A stretch of DNA of 64,000 nucleotides, from NCBI GenBank assembly GCA_029261135.1, contig JAJDBX010000018.1, forward strand, positions 62,001-126,000, in the 5' to 3' direction. How positions within the stretch are numbered: the first letter of the stretch is position 1; the number at the start of each line of letters is the position of its first letter. Source of the stretch: Nitrospirota bacterium. GTDB lineage: Bacteria; Nitrospirota; Nitrospiria; SBBL01; JAADHI01. The notes beneath the pieces are model-generated. The model saw only the letters and a program-made list of their open reading frames with translations. It was not told the origin of the DNA and searched no databases. A program made the position numbers and the translations under genes. Of the stretch, positions 46,255 through 55,658 are shown piece after piece.

Positions 46255-47732
46255 CACATTGAACCCATCACGGCTTGAATATAAAGTTCCGGTGAAAAGA
46301 GCTGTTGAGAGGCGGCATTCGTTAGGGTAATAATCGGTTCCGCCGCAAAACCCAGTGCCAGGCAAAGGATCGCCAAGATACCCACAGGGGCCAGAAGATT
46401 AAAGGTGGGAAGCATTTTGGGCGCTTCCTTTTGATCCAATAAACACACCTTTTGCCAAGCCTTCACGAGATAAAAAAGTGTGAAGAGACTGACCACGAGC
46501 GCTACGGCCACCGGCACATAAAATCCCCCGTCGAGACCCGCCTTGATCAGTTGAAATTTCATAAAAAACCCGCTGGATGGCGGGATGCCACCGAGGCCTG
46601 CCACACTAATCAGAAAAAAGAGGGTAAAAAGCGGCGAGATATTAATCATGTTCCCATGTTCAGACATCTCTGCCGTCCCTTTCATTTTTTTCAAAATACC
46701 CGCAGCAAGAAAGAGCGAGGCCTTAATAATCCCGTGGCTGATGGTGTAAAATATTGCAGCACCCATTCCAGCCACTGTAAAAAACCCAACGCCCATTAGG
46801 ACATACCCGATTTGACTCACACTACTGTAAGCCAAGAGCCGTTTCAGATCAGTTTGTGCCAGTGCGCCCATCGCCCCGACAAACATCGTGATGCAGGCCA
46901 AGGTCAAAATAAAGACCTGAAATGTTCCCTGAAGATCGACAAATATCAAACAAAACACCCGTATGATCGCGTAAATCCCCACCTTAATCAAAATACCGGA
47001 TAACATGGCGCTGATCGGGGTCGGGGCAGAAGAGTGCACATCTGGAAGCCAAAAATGGAGTGGCATGATGGCCGCCTTTAAACCAAAGACCCCAAGAAAC
47101 AACATTGCGGCTGCGCTGACCAGGGGATGATCCACGTTAGGCTTAATCTTAAGGGCAAGATCAGCCATATTCAATGTGCCGGCAAAAGCATAAACGCCCC
47201 CCACAGCGGCTAAAAACAAGGTGGAAGACAACAAGCCCATGCTAATGAGTTTGATGCCGGCCTCGATTTGTTTCTTTTCTCCGAGCAGGGTGAGCAGACT
47301 ATAGATCGACATCAACATGATCTCAAACATGACAAAAAGATTAAAAATATCGCCGGTTAAAAAAGCGCCGTTCGTTCCTGTCCACAAAAAGAAAAAGAGG
47401 GGTTGAAAAATGGCATGCTGATCATCGTTCTTCAAATAGCCAAAGGAGTAAAATAGAGCGCAAATCGCGATAATAGAACCCAAGACCAACATAATGCCAC
47501 TGAGTAAATCACCCACCATGACAATGCCGAAAGGCGGTGCCCAGCCGCCGATCCGGTAGATTTGAATACCCTGACCCTGTATTTTTGAGAGCAATGAGAT
47601 ATTCACCCCAATGATTGCAAGGGCGGATATTGCGACAAGAATTCCCCGCGCCACGGGAACAAAGCGAAGCAACAAGAGTAAAATCGCTGTTCCCAGAGGG
47701 ATAAGGATGGGAAGGATTAAGAGGTGGCTCAT
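46254..47732 (-). CDS. mrpD: Mrp Na+/H+ antiporter subunit D
   Basis: The 492-residue protein has about 14 helices and belongs to the NuoM/NuoN-like proton-pumping family, with DIFNLFVMFEIMLMSIYSLL and the LKRLLAYSSVSQIGYVLMG segment containing conserved Lys and Ser. The ATGA overlap with mrpC shows translational coupling. Confidence 0.96.
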   Translation of the reverse strand: MSHLLILPILIPLGTAILLLLLRFVPVARGILVAISALAIIGVNISLLSKIQGQGIQIYRIGGWAPPFGIVMVGDLLSGIMLVLGSIIAICALFYSFGYLKNDDQHAIFQPLFFFLWTGTNGAFLTGDIFNLFVMFEIMLMSIYSLLTLLGEKKQIEAGIKLISMGLLSSTLFLAAVGGVYAFAGTLNMADLALKIKPNVDHPLVSAAAMLFLGVFGLKAAIMPLHFWLPDVHSSAPTPISAMLSGILIKVGIYAIIRVFCLIFVDLQGTFQVFILTLACITMFVGAMGALAQTDLKRLLAYSSVSQIGYVLMGVGFFTVAGMGAAIFYTISHGIIKASLFLAAGILKKMKGTAEMSEHGNMINISPLFTLFFLISVAGLGGIPPSSGFFMKFQLIKAGLDGGFYVPVAVALVVSLFTLFYLVKAWQKVCLLDQKEAPKMLPTFNLLAPVGILAILCLALGFAAEPIITLTNAASQQLFSPELYIQAVMGSM

Positions 47733-48067
47733 CCCCGCTGACCTCTGATTTCTTCGATATTGGCGGTTTTTAAGTCTTTGTAAACGCGAAGCGCAAGTAC
47801 CAGCATAAAGGCCATGGCGGCAAAACCGATCACGATTGCAGTGAGCACCAATGCCTGGGGAATGGGATCCACAAAGGGCTTTGTTTCGTCTCGTCCCAAT
47901 ATCGGGACTTGTCCCGGACCAATCCAGCCTGAACTGATCAGGATAAGATTTGCCGCGTGTGAAATAAGGCCGATCCCCAACACCAGTTTGAGCATGTTTT
48001 TTTGCAGGATCAGGTAGGTTCCGGAGGCGAACAATACGCCGATGACCAAGGGCAATAACATTTTCAT
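47729..48067 (-). CDS. mrpC: Mrp Na+/H+ antiporter subunit C
   Basis: Starting at the ATG at 48067 (four-base overlap with mrpB) the 112-residue protein has three helices. It contains the NuoK-like GIGLISHAANLILISSG segment and DPIPQALVLTAIVIGFA, both diagnostic of MrpC. It forms part of the membrane arm resembling complex I. Confidence 0.96.
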   Translation of the reverse strand: MKMLLPLVIGVLFASGTYLILQKNMLKLVLGIGLISHAANLILISSGWIGPGQVPILGRDETKPFVDPIPQALVLTAIVIGFAAMAFMLVLALRVYKDLKTANIEEIRGQRG

Positions 48068-48486
48068 CGTTCTTCTCCCAAAAGAGTCATGAGCGACACA
48101 CACACGCCGCAGACCACAAAATAGACCCCGAGATCAAAAATAGCGGCGGAGGCAAACTCCCACTCTTCATTAATGAGCGGCATATGGACATGGGCGACCC
48201 CGCTTTTTAGAAAAAAGCCTCCGACAAATAATCCGGCAAGCCCTGTGAGAAAAGAAAGCGCCAAGCCTCCCGAAAAAAGGTAGTAGAAAAATCGGCTTCG
48301 ATTGCGCCAATCAAAGCGTTCACAGCCATAGGCCAGGTAAATCAGCACCAGTCCGGCAGAGGTCATGAGTCCTGCAATAAAACCCCCTCCCGGTAATTGA
48401 TGCCCTCTGAATAAGAGATAAAGAGAAAAGATCATTAAAATTGGAGAGACCAAGCGTGTGATCGTCTGAAAAATCAGTGAGGTCAT
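48064..48486 (-). CDS. mrpB: Mrp Na+/H+ antiporter subunit B
   Basis: The 140-residue protein has four helices and the motif GHQLPGGGFIAGLMTSAG found in MrpB. Start and stop overlap mrpA and mrpC by four bases each. Confidence 0.96.
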   Translation of the reverse strand: MTSLIFQTITRLVSPILMIFSLYLLFRGHQLPGGGFIAGLMTSAGLVLIYLAYGCERFDWRNRSRFFYYLFSGGLALSFLTGLAGLFVGGFFLKSGVAHVHMPLINEEWEFASAAIFDLGVYFVVCGVCVSLMTLLGEER

Positions 48487-50852
48487 TTCGAAGGGGCTCC
48501 CTCTTGAACAGGCTTCGCTTTCTTTTTAAGTCGCAACATGGCATAGATTCCTAGGATCGCAATGGAAAAAACGGCGATTTCAAACATGGTGTCAAAACCC
48601 CGGAAATCAACGATGACCACATTGACCACATTTCGACCCCCCGCCAGTTTTTCGCTGGCTTCCAGATAATAATGGGCAATCGACTCGGTCAGATGGCTGT
48701 CCATCACCATCAACATATAAAACGTCATGACGACACCCACCACGGCAGAGAGTGTGATGTCGGCCATTTTTGTGCTTTGGGAGGGCTTTTCGTCAAAATA
48801 GGTGGGAACAAAATGGAAGACCAGCAAGATCAAAATCACCGAAACAGCTTCAACCAAGAATTGCGTCAAAGCCAGATCCGGCGCACCCATCAGGACATAG
48901 AAAAACGCCACCAGAAAGCCCGTCATCCCGAGTGATAGAATGGCTGAAATACGATTTTCAAATAGGCTCGTGGCGATAGCGGCTCCCATCAAGAGCACAC
49001 AGGTCAGGCCCTGCGCCAAGGTCATCTCTGTCTTTAGGAGGGTATCGAGATTCAATACCCATCCTTTTGACAAAGAGACCCACAAGGTCGAAAGCATCCA
49101 AAAAGACATGATCACAAAAAGATAATGTTTTAAATTTCCACTTTGAATGCGTCGCAAAAAACGCTGGGTCAATGGTGGAATCCCCTCTAAAAATCCTTTG
49201 TTGTAAACGAAGTTCGGACTCAGCCAGGGCAGAACAGCAGAGATGCGATTTTGAACGGCGTTGACTTGTTTCAATCTTTTAAAAAGAAGCACCCCCAAAA
49301 CCACGGTAAAAAAGCTCATGATCAGCGGGGCATTCACGCCATGCCACAAAGCCAGATGAAGTGTTGCAGGCTGTCCTGTGATCGCGGTCGCTGCAGGCTC
49401 AAGAATGCTGTGGCTGAATAATCCAGGGACAAGACCTAAGAGTATCACCACAGTCGCTAAAACTACTGGGGAAAGTAATCCCAATACAGGCGCTTCATGG
49501 GGATGATGCGGCGGATGTTCTGGCGCATCAGTAAAAAATCCCCAGATTAAAAATTTAAAGGAATAGGCAAAGGTGAACAGGCTCGCAAAAACAGCAATGA
49601 GAGGAATCAAGTAAGGAATACCGACAAAAGGAATATGCAGGGTCGATTCATAAAACATCTCTTTGCTGATAAAACCCCCGAAAATCGGCAAACCCGCCAT
49701 CGAGAGACAAGCCACAAAGGCCACCTTAAACGAATGCGGCATCTCCTTTTTAAGGTTTCCCACATAAGTGAGATCACGCGTCCCGCAGCCATGATCAATA
49801 ATGCCAACGATCATAAAGAGTGCCGCTTTAAAAGCCGCATGATTCATGATGTGGACGACAGCTGCTTCAGAACTGTACTGCGTCCCGAAGCCCAGCATCG
49901 CCATAATCATGCCCAGTTGACTGATGGTCGAATAGGCCAGCAAGGCTTTTAAATCGGTCTGTCGGATTGCCATAAGTCCACCGATCAGCATGGTCGTCAT
50001 TCCGATACCACCCACAAGACAGACCCAGAAAGCCGTCCCCGAGAATGCAGGAGAAAGTCTTGCGGTCAAAAAGATCCCGGCCTTGACCATTGTTGCGGAG
50101 TGAAGGTAGGCGCTCACCGGCGTCGGCGCTTCCATGGCATTGGGTAACCAGATGTGAAAGGGAAACTGTGCGGATTTTGTCGCACATCCTAAGAAAATGA
50201 GAAAGAGTGCGGGCATATATAAACTGCTGCTTCGAATCACATCACCCATGGTTAGGATCTTTGAGACATCGAAGGTGCCTGTGATGGAATAGAGCAGAAT
50301 AAAACCCGCCAGCATGGCAATGCCTCCCACGCCTGTAATCACAAGTGCTTTCATGGCACCGTAGCGTGAGGTCTCTTTGTTGTGCCAAAACCCGATAAGG
50401 AGAAAAGAACTGATACTGGTGAGTTCCCAGAATGTGAACATCCCGAATAGATTGTTTGAAAAAACGACCCCGAGCATCGCCCCCATAAACATCAATAGGT
50501 AGAGATAAAACTTCACCTTGTCTTCCTTGTCCGAGAGATACCAAATGGAATAAATCACCACCAATAGGCCAATCCCTGAAATAAGAATCCCGAACAGGAT
50601 GCTCAATCCGTCAATCAGGAAGGAAAGTTCAATGCCATAGGTCTCTACCCATGGGATGTGAAAGGTTAAAGCCCCCTCTATGTTGATCTGATGAATGAAT
50701 GAAAGGATTGACGAGAGACAGATGAGGGGGACAAGAGCCGTGACCCACCCTAATTTTTTACCAAGTTCTATTTTTTGAAGCCAGGGGGACAAAAATAGGA
50801 TCAGTAAAGATGCTGCAAAAGGAAGAAAAATTATGATTAGTGTTGTCAGCAT
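48483..50852 (-). CDS. mrpA: Mrp Na+/H+ antiporter subunit A
   Basis: The 789-residue protein is the largest Mrp subunit. The NuoL-like core has TFWELTSISSFLLIGFWH, the ion-path segment LPNAMEAPTPVSAYLHSATMVKAG (first 20 considered) and LKALLAYSTISQLGMI. The C-terminal extension from about residue 600 (GAPDLALTQFLVEAVSVILILL) is the MbhD/E-like part. The complex expels Na+ in exchange for H+ and supports pH and salt tolerance. The order ABCDEFG is complete. Confidence 0.97.
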   Translation of the reverse strand: MLTTLIIIFLPFAASLLILFLSPWLQKIELGKKLGWVTALVPLICLSSILSFIHQINIEGALTFHIPWVETYGIELSFLIDGLSILFGILISGIGLLVVIYSIWYLSDKEDKVKFYLYLLMFMGAMLGVVFSNNLFGMFTFWELTSISSFLLIGFWHNKETSRYGAMKALVITGVGGIAMLAGFILLYSITGTFDVSKILTMGDVIRSSSLYMPALFLIFLGCATKSAQFPFHIWLPNAMEAPTPVSAYLHSATMVKAGIFLTARLSPAFSGTAFWVCLVGGIGMTTMLIGGLMAIRQTDLKALLAYSTISQLGMIMAMLGFGTQYSSEAAVVHIMNHAAFKAALFMIVGIIDHGCGTRDLTYVGNLKKEMPHSFKVAFVACLSMAGLPIFGGFISKEMFYESTLHIPFVGIPYLIPLIAVFASLFTFAYSFKFLIWGFFTDAPEHPPHHPHEAPVLGLLSPVVLATVVILLGLVPGLFSHSILEPAATAITGQPATLHLALWHGVNAPLIMSFFTVVLGVLLFKRLKQVNAVQNRISAVLPWLSPNFVYNKGFLEGIPPLTQRFLRRIQSGNLKHYLFVIMSFWMLSTLWVSLSKGWVLNLDTLLKTEMTLAQGLTCVLLMGAAIATSLFENRISAILSLGMTGFLVAFFYVLMGAPDLALTQFLVEAVSVILILLVFHFVPTYFDEKPSQSTKMADITLSAVVGVVMTFYMLMVMDSHLTESIAHYYLEASEKLAGGRNVVNVVIVDFRGFDTMFEIAVFSIAILGIYAMLRLKKKAKPVQEGAPSK

Positions 50853-50911
50853 ACCTATGAATGAAACTGCTTCATCCCCAATATGAATAAAAATGTCAAT
50901 TAGGTATCATA

Positions 50912-50939
50912 ACTATAGCATCAAGACCTATTTTGTCAA
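50912..50939 (-). promoter_or_regulatory. Sigma-70 promoter of mrp operon
   Basis: On the minus strand TTGACA (50934-50939), 16 bases, TATAGT (50912-50917). The leader to the mrpA start is about 50 bases. The remaining sequence to 51131 is AT-rich with no gene. Confidence 0.55.
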
Positions 50940-51131
50940 TAAACCCGAGGCTTTAGGCAGAATGATGGATATTTTTGGATTAAAACAAGACTGTAAAAAT
51001 ACAAGATTTATGCGAAAAAAATGAGCGAGACACCATCGCTTTAATTGAAAGCGGGAAGGGTTAAAATCTTGAAACTCCAGCTTTAAGTATGATTGTGTAA
51101 AGAGATAAAAATAGGAGGATGGTCCCTAGAT

Positions 51132-51174
51132 TGTTGGGGAGATTCCAAAAAATAATCATGGAATCTCCCCAACA
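51132..51174 (-). terminator. 16-bp perfect hairpin after glnB
   Basis: Arms 51132-51147 and 51159-51174 pair perfectly over 16 bases around an 11-base loop, 32 bases after the glnB stop. No T-run follows, but the stem is very stable. It probably ends or protects the amtB-glnB transcript. Confidence 0.65.
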
Positions 51175-51205
51175 GGGTAACATCAATTATGAAGGGCTGA
51201 GTAAA

Positions 51206-51577
<372 letters not shown>

Positions 51578-51593
51578 TCAACTGATAAGAAGC

Positions 51594-52910
51594 TTATTGA
51601 TTCGTTGTCTGAAAACCATTGTAGGCGGCTACGCCATGTTCATGCATATCCAGGCCTTCCATTTCTTCCTGCTCGGTCACACGCACACCCATCATGCCTT
51701 TGAGCGCGAAGAAAATACCAAAGGCGGCAGCAAAACAGGTAACACCATATGCAATCACACCCACGAGTTGAACCCAAAGTTTATGATCAGGATTCGTGCT
51801 AAAAATACCCACGGCAAGAGTACCCCATATACCACAAACAAGATGAACAGAAAGGGCCCCGACGGGGTCATCAATTTTGATTTTGTCAAAAAACATGACA
51901 GAAAAGACCACGATCACACCTGCAATCAAACCAATGATAATAGAGGCGGACACTGAAACCGTATCCGCACCCGCTGTAATCCCAACCAGTCCGGCAAGGC
52001 TACCATTCAAAATCATTGAAAGATCGGGCTTTTTTTGCACCATCCAAGACGTCAGCATTGAACTAATGACGCCGGCTGCAGCCGCAAGGCTGGTGGTCAC
52101 AAAAACAAGGGATACTGCACCAGGATCGGCAGAAAGAACAGATCCGCCATTAAACCCGAACCATCCGAGCCAGAGGAGAAAAACCCCAACTGTGGCCAAA
52201 GGCATGCTATGTCCCAGAATAGGTTTGATTTGACCATTGACATATTTCCCAAGGCGCGGCCCGAGGACAAAGACACAAGCCAATGCGCCCCAGCCGCCAA
52301 CACCGTGCACTAAGGTTGAACCCGCAAAATCATAAAAACCCATAGCGTCCAACCAGCCGCCGCCCCATTTCCAGGAACCCACAATGGGGTAGACAATCGC
52401 AACATAAATCGTCGAAAAAATCAGAAAAGAGCTTAACTTGACCCGTTCCGCTACCGCGCCGGAAATAATCGTTGCGGCTGTCGCAGCAAACATGGCCTGA
52501 AAGATAAAGTCGGTGTAATAGGTATAATTGCCATCGGCATAACCAATAAGACCGGCATCTCCGGCAGGGAGGCTGATGCCGATACCGGCAAAACCGATCC
52601 ACCCGTTAAAATCGCCTGGATACATCAGATTAAAACCGCAGAGTGCATAGGTCAAGAGACCAATGGCGACTATTGCGGTATTTTTAAATAGGATGTTAGT
52701 GGTATTTTTGGCCCGTGTCAGGCCGGATTCAAGTGTCGCAAAACCGAGATGCATGATAAAGACCAGGAAGGTCGCAACCAGCATCCAGGTATTGTTGGCA
52801 GTAAACATTTCATGAGAGACCCCACCCGCAAATACAGTTGTTGGCGCGATCAAAGCAAGCACCAAGGCTAGGGAGGGGGCAATATAATTGAAAAGTCTTT
52901 TCTCTTTCAT
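51594..52910 (-). CDS. amtB: Ammonium transporter AmtB
   Basis: The 438-residue inner-membrane channel has a signal peptide plus 11 helices. Typical segments are MHLGFATLESGLTRAKNT, GSTLVHGVGGWGALACVF (with a conserved pore His), LWLGWFGFNGGS, and the second His in SVHLVCGIWGTLAVG. It conducts ammonium, regulated by the PII protein encoded next. I saw no sigma-54 promoter upstream, unlike many amtB genes. Confidence 0.97.
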   Translation of the reverse strand: MKEKRLFNYIAPSLALVLALIAPTTVFAGGVSHEMFTANNTWMLVATFLVFIMHLGFATLESGLTRAKNTTNILFKNTAIVAIGLLTYALCGFNLMYPGDFNGWIGFAGIGISLPAGDAGLIGYADGNYTYYTDFIFQAMFAATAATIISGAVAERVKLSSFLIFSTIYVAIVYPIVGSWKWGGGWLDAMGFYDFAGSTLVHGVGGWGALACVFVLGPRLGKYVNGQIKPILGHSMPLATVGVFLLWLGWFGFNGGSVLSADPGAVSLVFVTTSLAAAAGVISSMLTSWMVQKKPDLSMILNGSLAGLVGITAGADTVSVSASIIIGLIAGVIVVFSVMFFDKIKIDDPVGALSVHLVCGIWGTLAVGIFSTNPDHKLWVQLVGVIAYGVTCFAAAFGIFFALKGMMGVRVTEQEEMEGLDMHEHGVAAYNGFQTTNQ

Positions 52911-52956
52911 TTATTGCTCCTTTAATATGGTTGTTAAAATTCATATACATACTCCC

Positions 52957-52987
52957 CATTGAGCCTATTTGTTGCTCTTCATTGAGC
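52957..52987. promoter_or_regulatory. Direct repeat upstream of amtB
   Basis: The 8-mer cattgagc occurs at 52957-52964 and 52980-52987, a period of 23 bases, about 50-75 bases upstream of the amtB start. It could be a regulator site on one face of the helix. Confidence 0.3.
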
Positions 52988-53012
52988 TTACCGTCGTGGA
53001 CTGTTGATTTCC

Positions 53013-53057
53013 CTTTAATTAAATGGAGGAACTAGAAATTCCTCCATTTAATTAAAG
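53013..53057. terminator. 19-bp perfect hairpin
   Basis: Arms 53013-53031 and 53039-53057 are perfect reverse complements of 19 bases with a 7-base loop (ctagaaa). The outer part is AT-only, the inner part GC-rich. It lies between the amtB leader and a second hairpin. Confidence 0.65.
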
Positions 53058-53075
53058 AGATTCACGATAAACCAT

Positions 53076-53120
53076 TGTTATTACTCCGCATCCCCTTTTT
53101 GGGGATGCGGAGTAATAACA
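53076..53120 (-). terminator. 20-bp perfect hairpin after outer-membrane protein gene
   Basis: Arms 53076-53095 and 53101-53120 pair perfectly over 20 bases with a 5-base loop (ttttt on the plus strand). It begins 17 bases after the stop codon of the outer-membrane protein gene and should end its transcription despite lacking a T-run. Confidence 0.7.
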
Positions 53121-53136
53121 CAGAAAAATCTAAGGC

Positions 53137-54180
53137 TTAGAACAATGCAACAAACTGCAGTGTAATTGCATCAGTCGAGCTGGTTCCAGCGACATCTGTA
53201 TCAGTATCTTTCCACTCAAGTTTTAATTTGAGATTTTCTTCCAGGCTGCACATAGCTGCAACCGTAAGGGTTGTTGGTTCTTGGCCGTTTGATGTTGAAA
53301 GACAGTTGTTCTGATTCGAAGTATTATCGCAATCAACTTGGTCGTAACGGACAGTCAATCCATGTTTGCCATGTTTCGCATGGAGAGTAAGGCCAACGCC
53401 ATCATTCTTTTCATTTGAAACAAACTCTAGTGCATAAAGAAGAGAAAGATCCATAGACGGCATCACGGTTCCTGAAACAACCACATCAACAAGGGCTTCG
53501 TGCTGAGTGGCTGACTTTGCCGCTGAATCAAGGTAGCCAATGGATAATCCCGCCTCAGGCATGGGGTTAATCGCAAAAGTTGCACCAAAGGTATTCTCTT
53601 CCCCAAGGGTTCCTGGGTTTGGACCCGCACCGCCGGAGTCTTGCCAGTCGTTTGCAAAGATGACACTTCCGCTCACCATATCGGCTCCACCCGAAAGCTG
53701 CAACCCGACCAAGTTTGAAGGCACCAGACCAAAAAGCTGGCCGTTAGAGATCTGGAGTTTGTCAGGTGAATCTTGTGATTCAAAGCCTACAGGGGAATTG
53801 AAAATACCACCGGTTAAGTTCAGTCCAAACTCCGAAGCGATTGGAAGCGCCCAATCAAATTTCATTTGCTCAACGTCATCGCCCCCAGCGTTGTTTGCCG
53901 CACCATTAAAATCAAGATCCAAGCGCACGGTCACCGCACCCGCCTTTTTCTCAAAATCAACTTCGACGGATGAGGCGCTAAACTGCAGCTCGTCACAATT
54001 CGTCGAATTTGCCGTACCTGCGGGATTCGAGCACTGATTATCTTGAGCTTCGTCTGTTAAATCAAAATCAATCGAACCAAAACCACTTACCATCAGGTCG
54101 CCTGCATGGCCAATTCCAGCCGCGCTGACAACCAGCAAACCTGTCATCAATACACGCAGAACACTATTGTTCTTTTTCAT
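53137..54180 (-). CDS. Outer-membrane beta-barrel protein (porin-like)
   Basis: The 347-residue protein has a signal peptide ending GHAGD, alternating beta-strand patterns throughout and a C-terminal QFVALF with terminal Phe, the signal for outer-membrane insertion. Two Cys pairs (CSNPAGTANSTNC, and CDNTSNQNNC) may form loop disulfides. It resembles porins that carry anions or small solutes, without a match I can name. The next genes downstream, amtB and glnB, run in the same direction but are isolated by two strong hairpins. Confidence 0.82.
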   Translation of the reverse strand: MKKNNSVLRVLMTGLLVVSAAGIGHAGDLMVSGFGSIDFDLTDEAQDNQCSNPAGTANSTNCDELQFSASSVEVDFEKKAGAVTVRLDLDFNGAANNAGGDDVEQMKFDWALPIASEFGLNLTGGIFNSPVGFESQDSPDKLQISNGQLFGLVPSNLVGLQLSGGADMVSGSVIFANDWQDSGGAGPNPGTLGEENTFGATFAINPMPEAGLSIGYLDSAAKSATQHEALVDVVVSGTVMPSMDLSLLYALEFVSNEKNDGVGLTLHAKHGKHGLTVRYDQVDCDNTSNQNNCLSTSNGQEPTTLTVAAMCSLEENLKLKLEWKDTDTDVAGTSSTDAITLQFVALF

Positions 54181-54318
54181 TCAAATTTCTCCTTAGTCTC
54201 TAAATCTTTCTTGAGTTGAAATCGTGTCGTAATTGATATCCATTAAAGATGGTTCATCACTTAACTTCTGTCCCTACCATCTAGATTTTAAAATGCTCTT
54301 CAGACAGCAGACGCGCGC

Positions 54319-54347
54319 ATCGTAACAAAAAACCCTCTTCAAAACAA
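54319..54347 (-). promoter_or_regulatory. Possible promoter of outer-membrane protein gene
   Basis: On the minus strand TTGTTT (54342-54347), 17 bases, TACGAT (54319-54324). The leader would be about 130 bases. Confidence 0.35.
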
Positions 54348-54427
54348 GCAGAAATTCCATCTTTATTTTTGATCAAAAAAATCCCTTACGTCGATTTCAT
54401 CACTCACTCGAAAAACATTCTATTCTG

Positions 54428-55417
54428 TCATACCGTCTCCATAGGAGAAAGATGGTATTTTTTAATCTTATAAGCAACCTGCCGGGGCGTTAATCCCAGG
54501 AGTCGTCCCGCTTTGGCCTGCACCCATGCACAGCGCTCTAAAGCCTCTAATAGTGCGTCTTTTTCAATGTCTTGTATTGAATCCGATAAAGTCCCCTCAT
54601 TATTTTTTCGGACAGACTTCAAACTCACTTCTTGAATATCATTAAAATAGGCTTCCATCCCTTTCGGGATATTTTTCAGTGTGACCCTTCCTTCGCGCGC
54701 AAGCACTACGAGGCGCTCCATACAGTTTTCTAACTCTCGCACATTACCCGGCCAGTGATACCGGAGCAGCAGGTCTTTCATTTCATCTGAAAGCACCACT
54801 TCTTTTTGATTTTCTCGATTAAATTTTCCGATAAAATGTTCGGCCAAGGGCAGCATATCTTCCACTCTGTCTCGAAGGGGCGGCACAAGAATGGGGATCA
54901 CACTCAAGCGGTAGTATAAATCCTGTCGATAGGTTCCATCGACGATTGCTTTTTCGAGGTCACGGTGCGTCGCCGCAATCACACGCACATCCACAGACAA
55001 GCTCTGCATCCCGCCGACGCGTTCGAAAGTCATCTCCTGTAACACACGTAACAACTTGACCTGAACCGACAAAGGAAGATCCCCGACTTCATCGAGAAAA
55101 ATCGTCCCGCCATCCGCCAATTCAAAACGTCCCTTCCGCATTTGTATTGCGCCGGTAAACGCACCTTTTTCATGGCCAAACAGTTCACTTTCAATGAGCG
55201 TCTCCGATAGCGCAGCACAGTTCACTTTAATAAAGGGCTGATTCACCCGCGGGCTACGTTCATGAATCAATTTCGCCATCAGTTCCTTGCCGGTCCCACT
55301 TTCCCCTCGAATCAAAACAGTGGCCTTGCTTCGTCCAACCAGCGTCAGGTCATTGACAATCTCATTCATGACGGGACTTGCACCAATCAATGGATTGGAC
55401 TTTAGGTCACCTGACAT
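54428..55417 (-). CDS. Sigma-54 activator without sensory domain (PspF/NifA-like)
   Basis: From the ATG at 55417 (AGGA eight bases upstream) the 329-residue protein consists of an AAA+ domain and a Fis-type helix-turn-helix. Walker A is GESGTGKE, the sigma-54 contact loop GAFTGA is intact, Walker B is [11 protein letters not shown], and the end [19 protein letters not shown] binds DNA. No receiver, GAF or PAS domain precedes the ATPase, as in PspF, so activity must be set by a partner or by expression level. Its leader holds a strong terminator. It is a candidate regulator for the sigma-54 promoter at 10359-10374. Confidence 0.93.
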   Translation of the reverse strand: MSGDLKSNPLIGASPVMNEIVNDLTLVGRSKATVLIRGESGTGKELMAKLIHERSPRVNQPFIKVNCAALSETLIESELFGHEKGAFTGAIQMRKGRFELADGGTIFLDEVGDLPLSVQVKLLRVLQEMTFERVGGMQSLSVDVRVIAATHRDLEKAIVDGTYRQDLYYRLSVIPILVPPLRDRVEDMLPLAEHFIGKFNRENQKEVVLSDEMKDLLLRYHWPGNVRELENCMERLVVLAREGRVTLKNIPKGMEAYFNDIQEVSLKSVRKNNEGTLSDSIQDIEKDALLEALERCAWVQAKAGRLLGLTPRQVAYKIKKYHLSPMETV

Positions 55418-55479
55418 ATGGAGCACTTCCTACAAAAACAATCAAAAATATGTTGAAAAAAAACGGTTTAGGTGAGGGC

Positions 55480-55562
55480 AAAAAAAAACGCCCCATTCCA
55501 AAAACAATAAATTTTGGAGCAGGACGCCATCGTCCAGCTGTTCAATTCCGATGAACAGCAAT
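55480..55562 (-). ncRNA. Short terminated leader RNA: attenuator or small RNA
   Basis: Transcription from the promoter at 55569-55598 should begin near 55562. The RNA folds an 8-bp hairpin (55537-55544 with 55552-55559), then a terminator: arms 55489-55503 and 55512-55526 pair with one 2x2 internal loop, directly followed by nine U residues (55480-55488 on the plus strand are A). This gives an RNA of about 83 bases ending some 60 bases before the activator start codon. It could be a stand-alone sRNA or a leader whose readthrough controls the activator gene. Confidence 0.55.
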
Positions 55563-55568
55563 TGGGAA

Positions 55569-55598
55569 ATCATACGCTTTCACCCCTGCCAATGTCAA
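55569..55598 (-). promoter_or_regulatory. Sigma-70 promoter upstream of activator gene
   Basis: On the minus strand a perfect TTGACA (55593-55598), 18 bases, TATGAT (55569-55574). It is the strongest -35 match near the activator. Confidence 0.65.
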
Positions 55599-55658
55599 TC
55601 ACAAACCCCCATTTCGGAATAAAATAGCCCTTTCTTCCAATTTTATGGCCTGCTCGAT

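Noticed and set aside
55440-55571. A 43-codon frame in the leader of the activator gene on the minus strand, starting with an ATG at the -10 box
   Set aside because: Its start overlaps the promoter, it has no ribosome site and it spans the terminator hairpin and T-run, so an RNA structure explains the region better.
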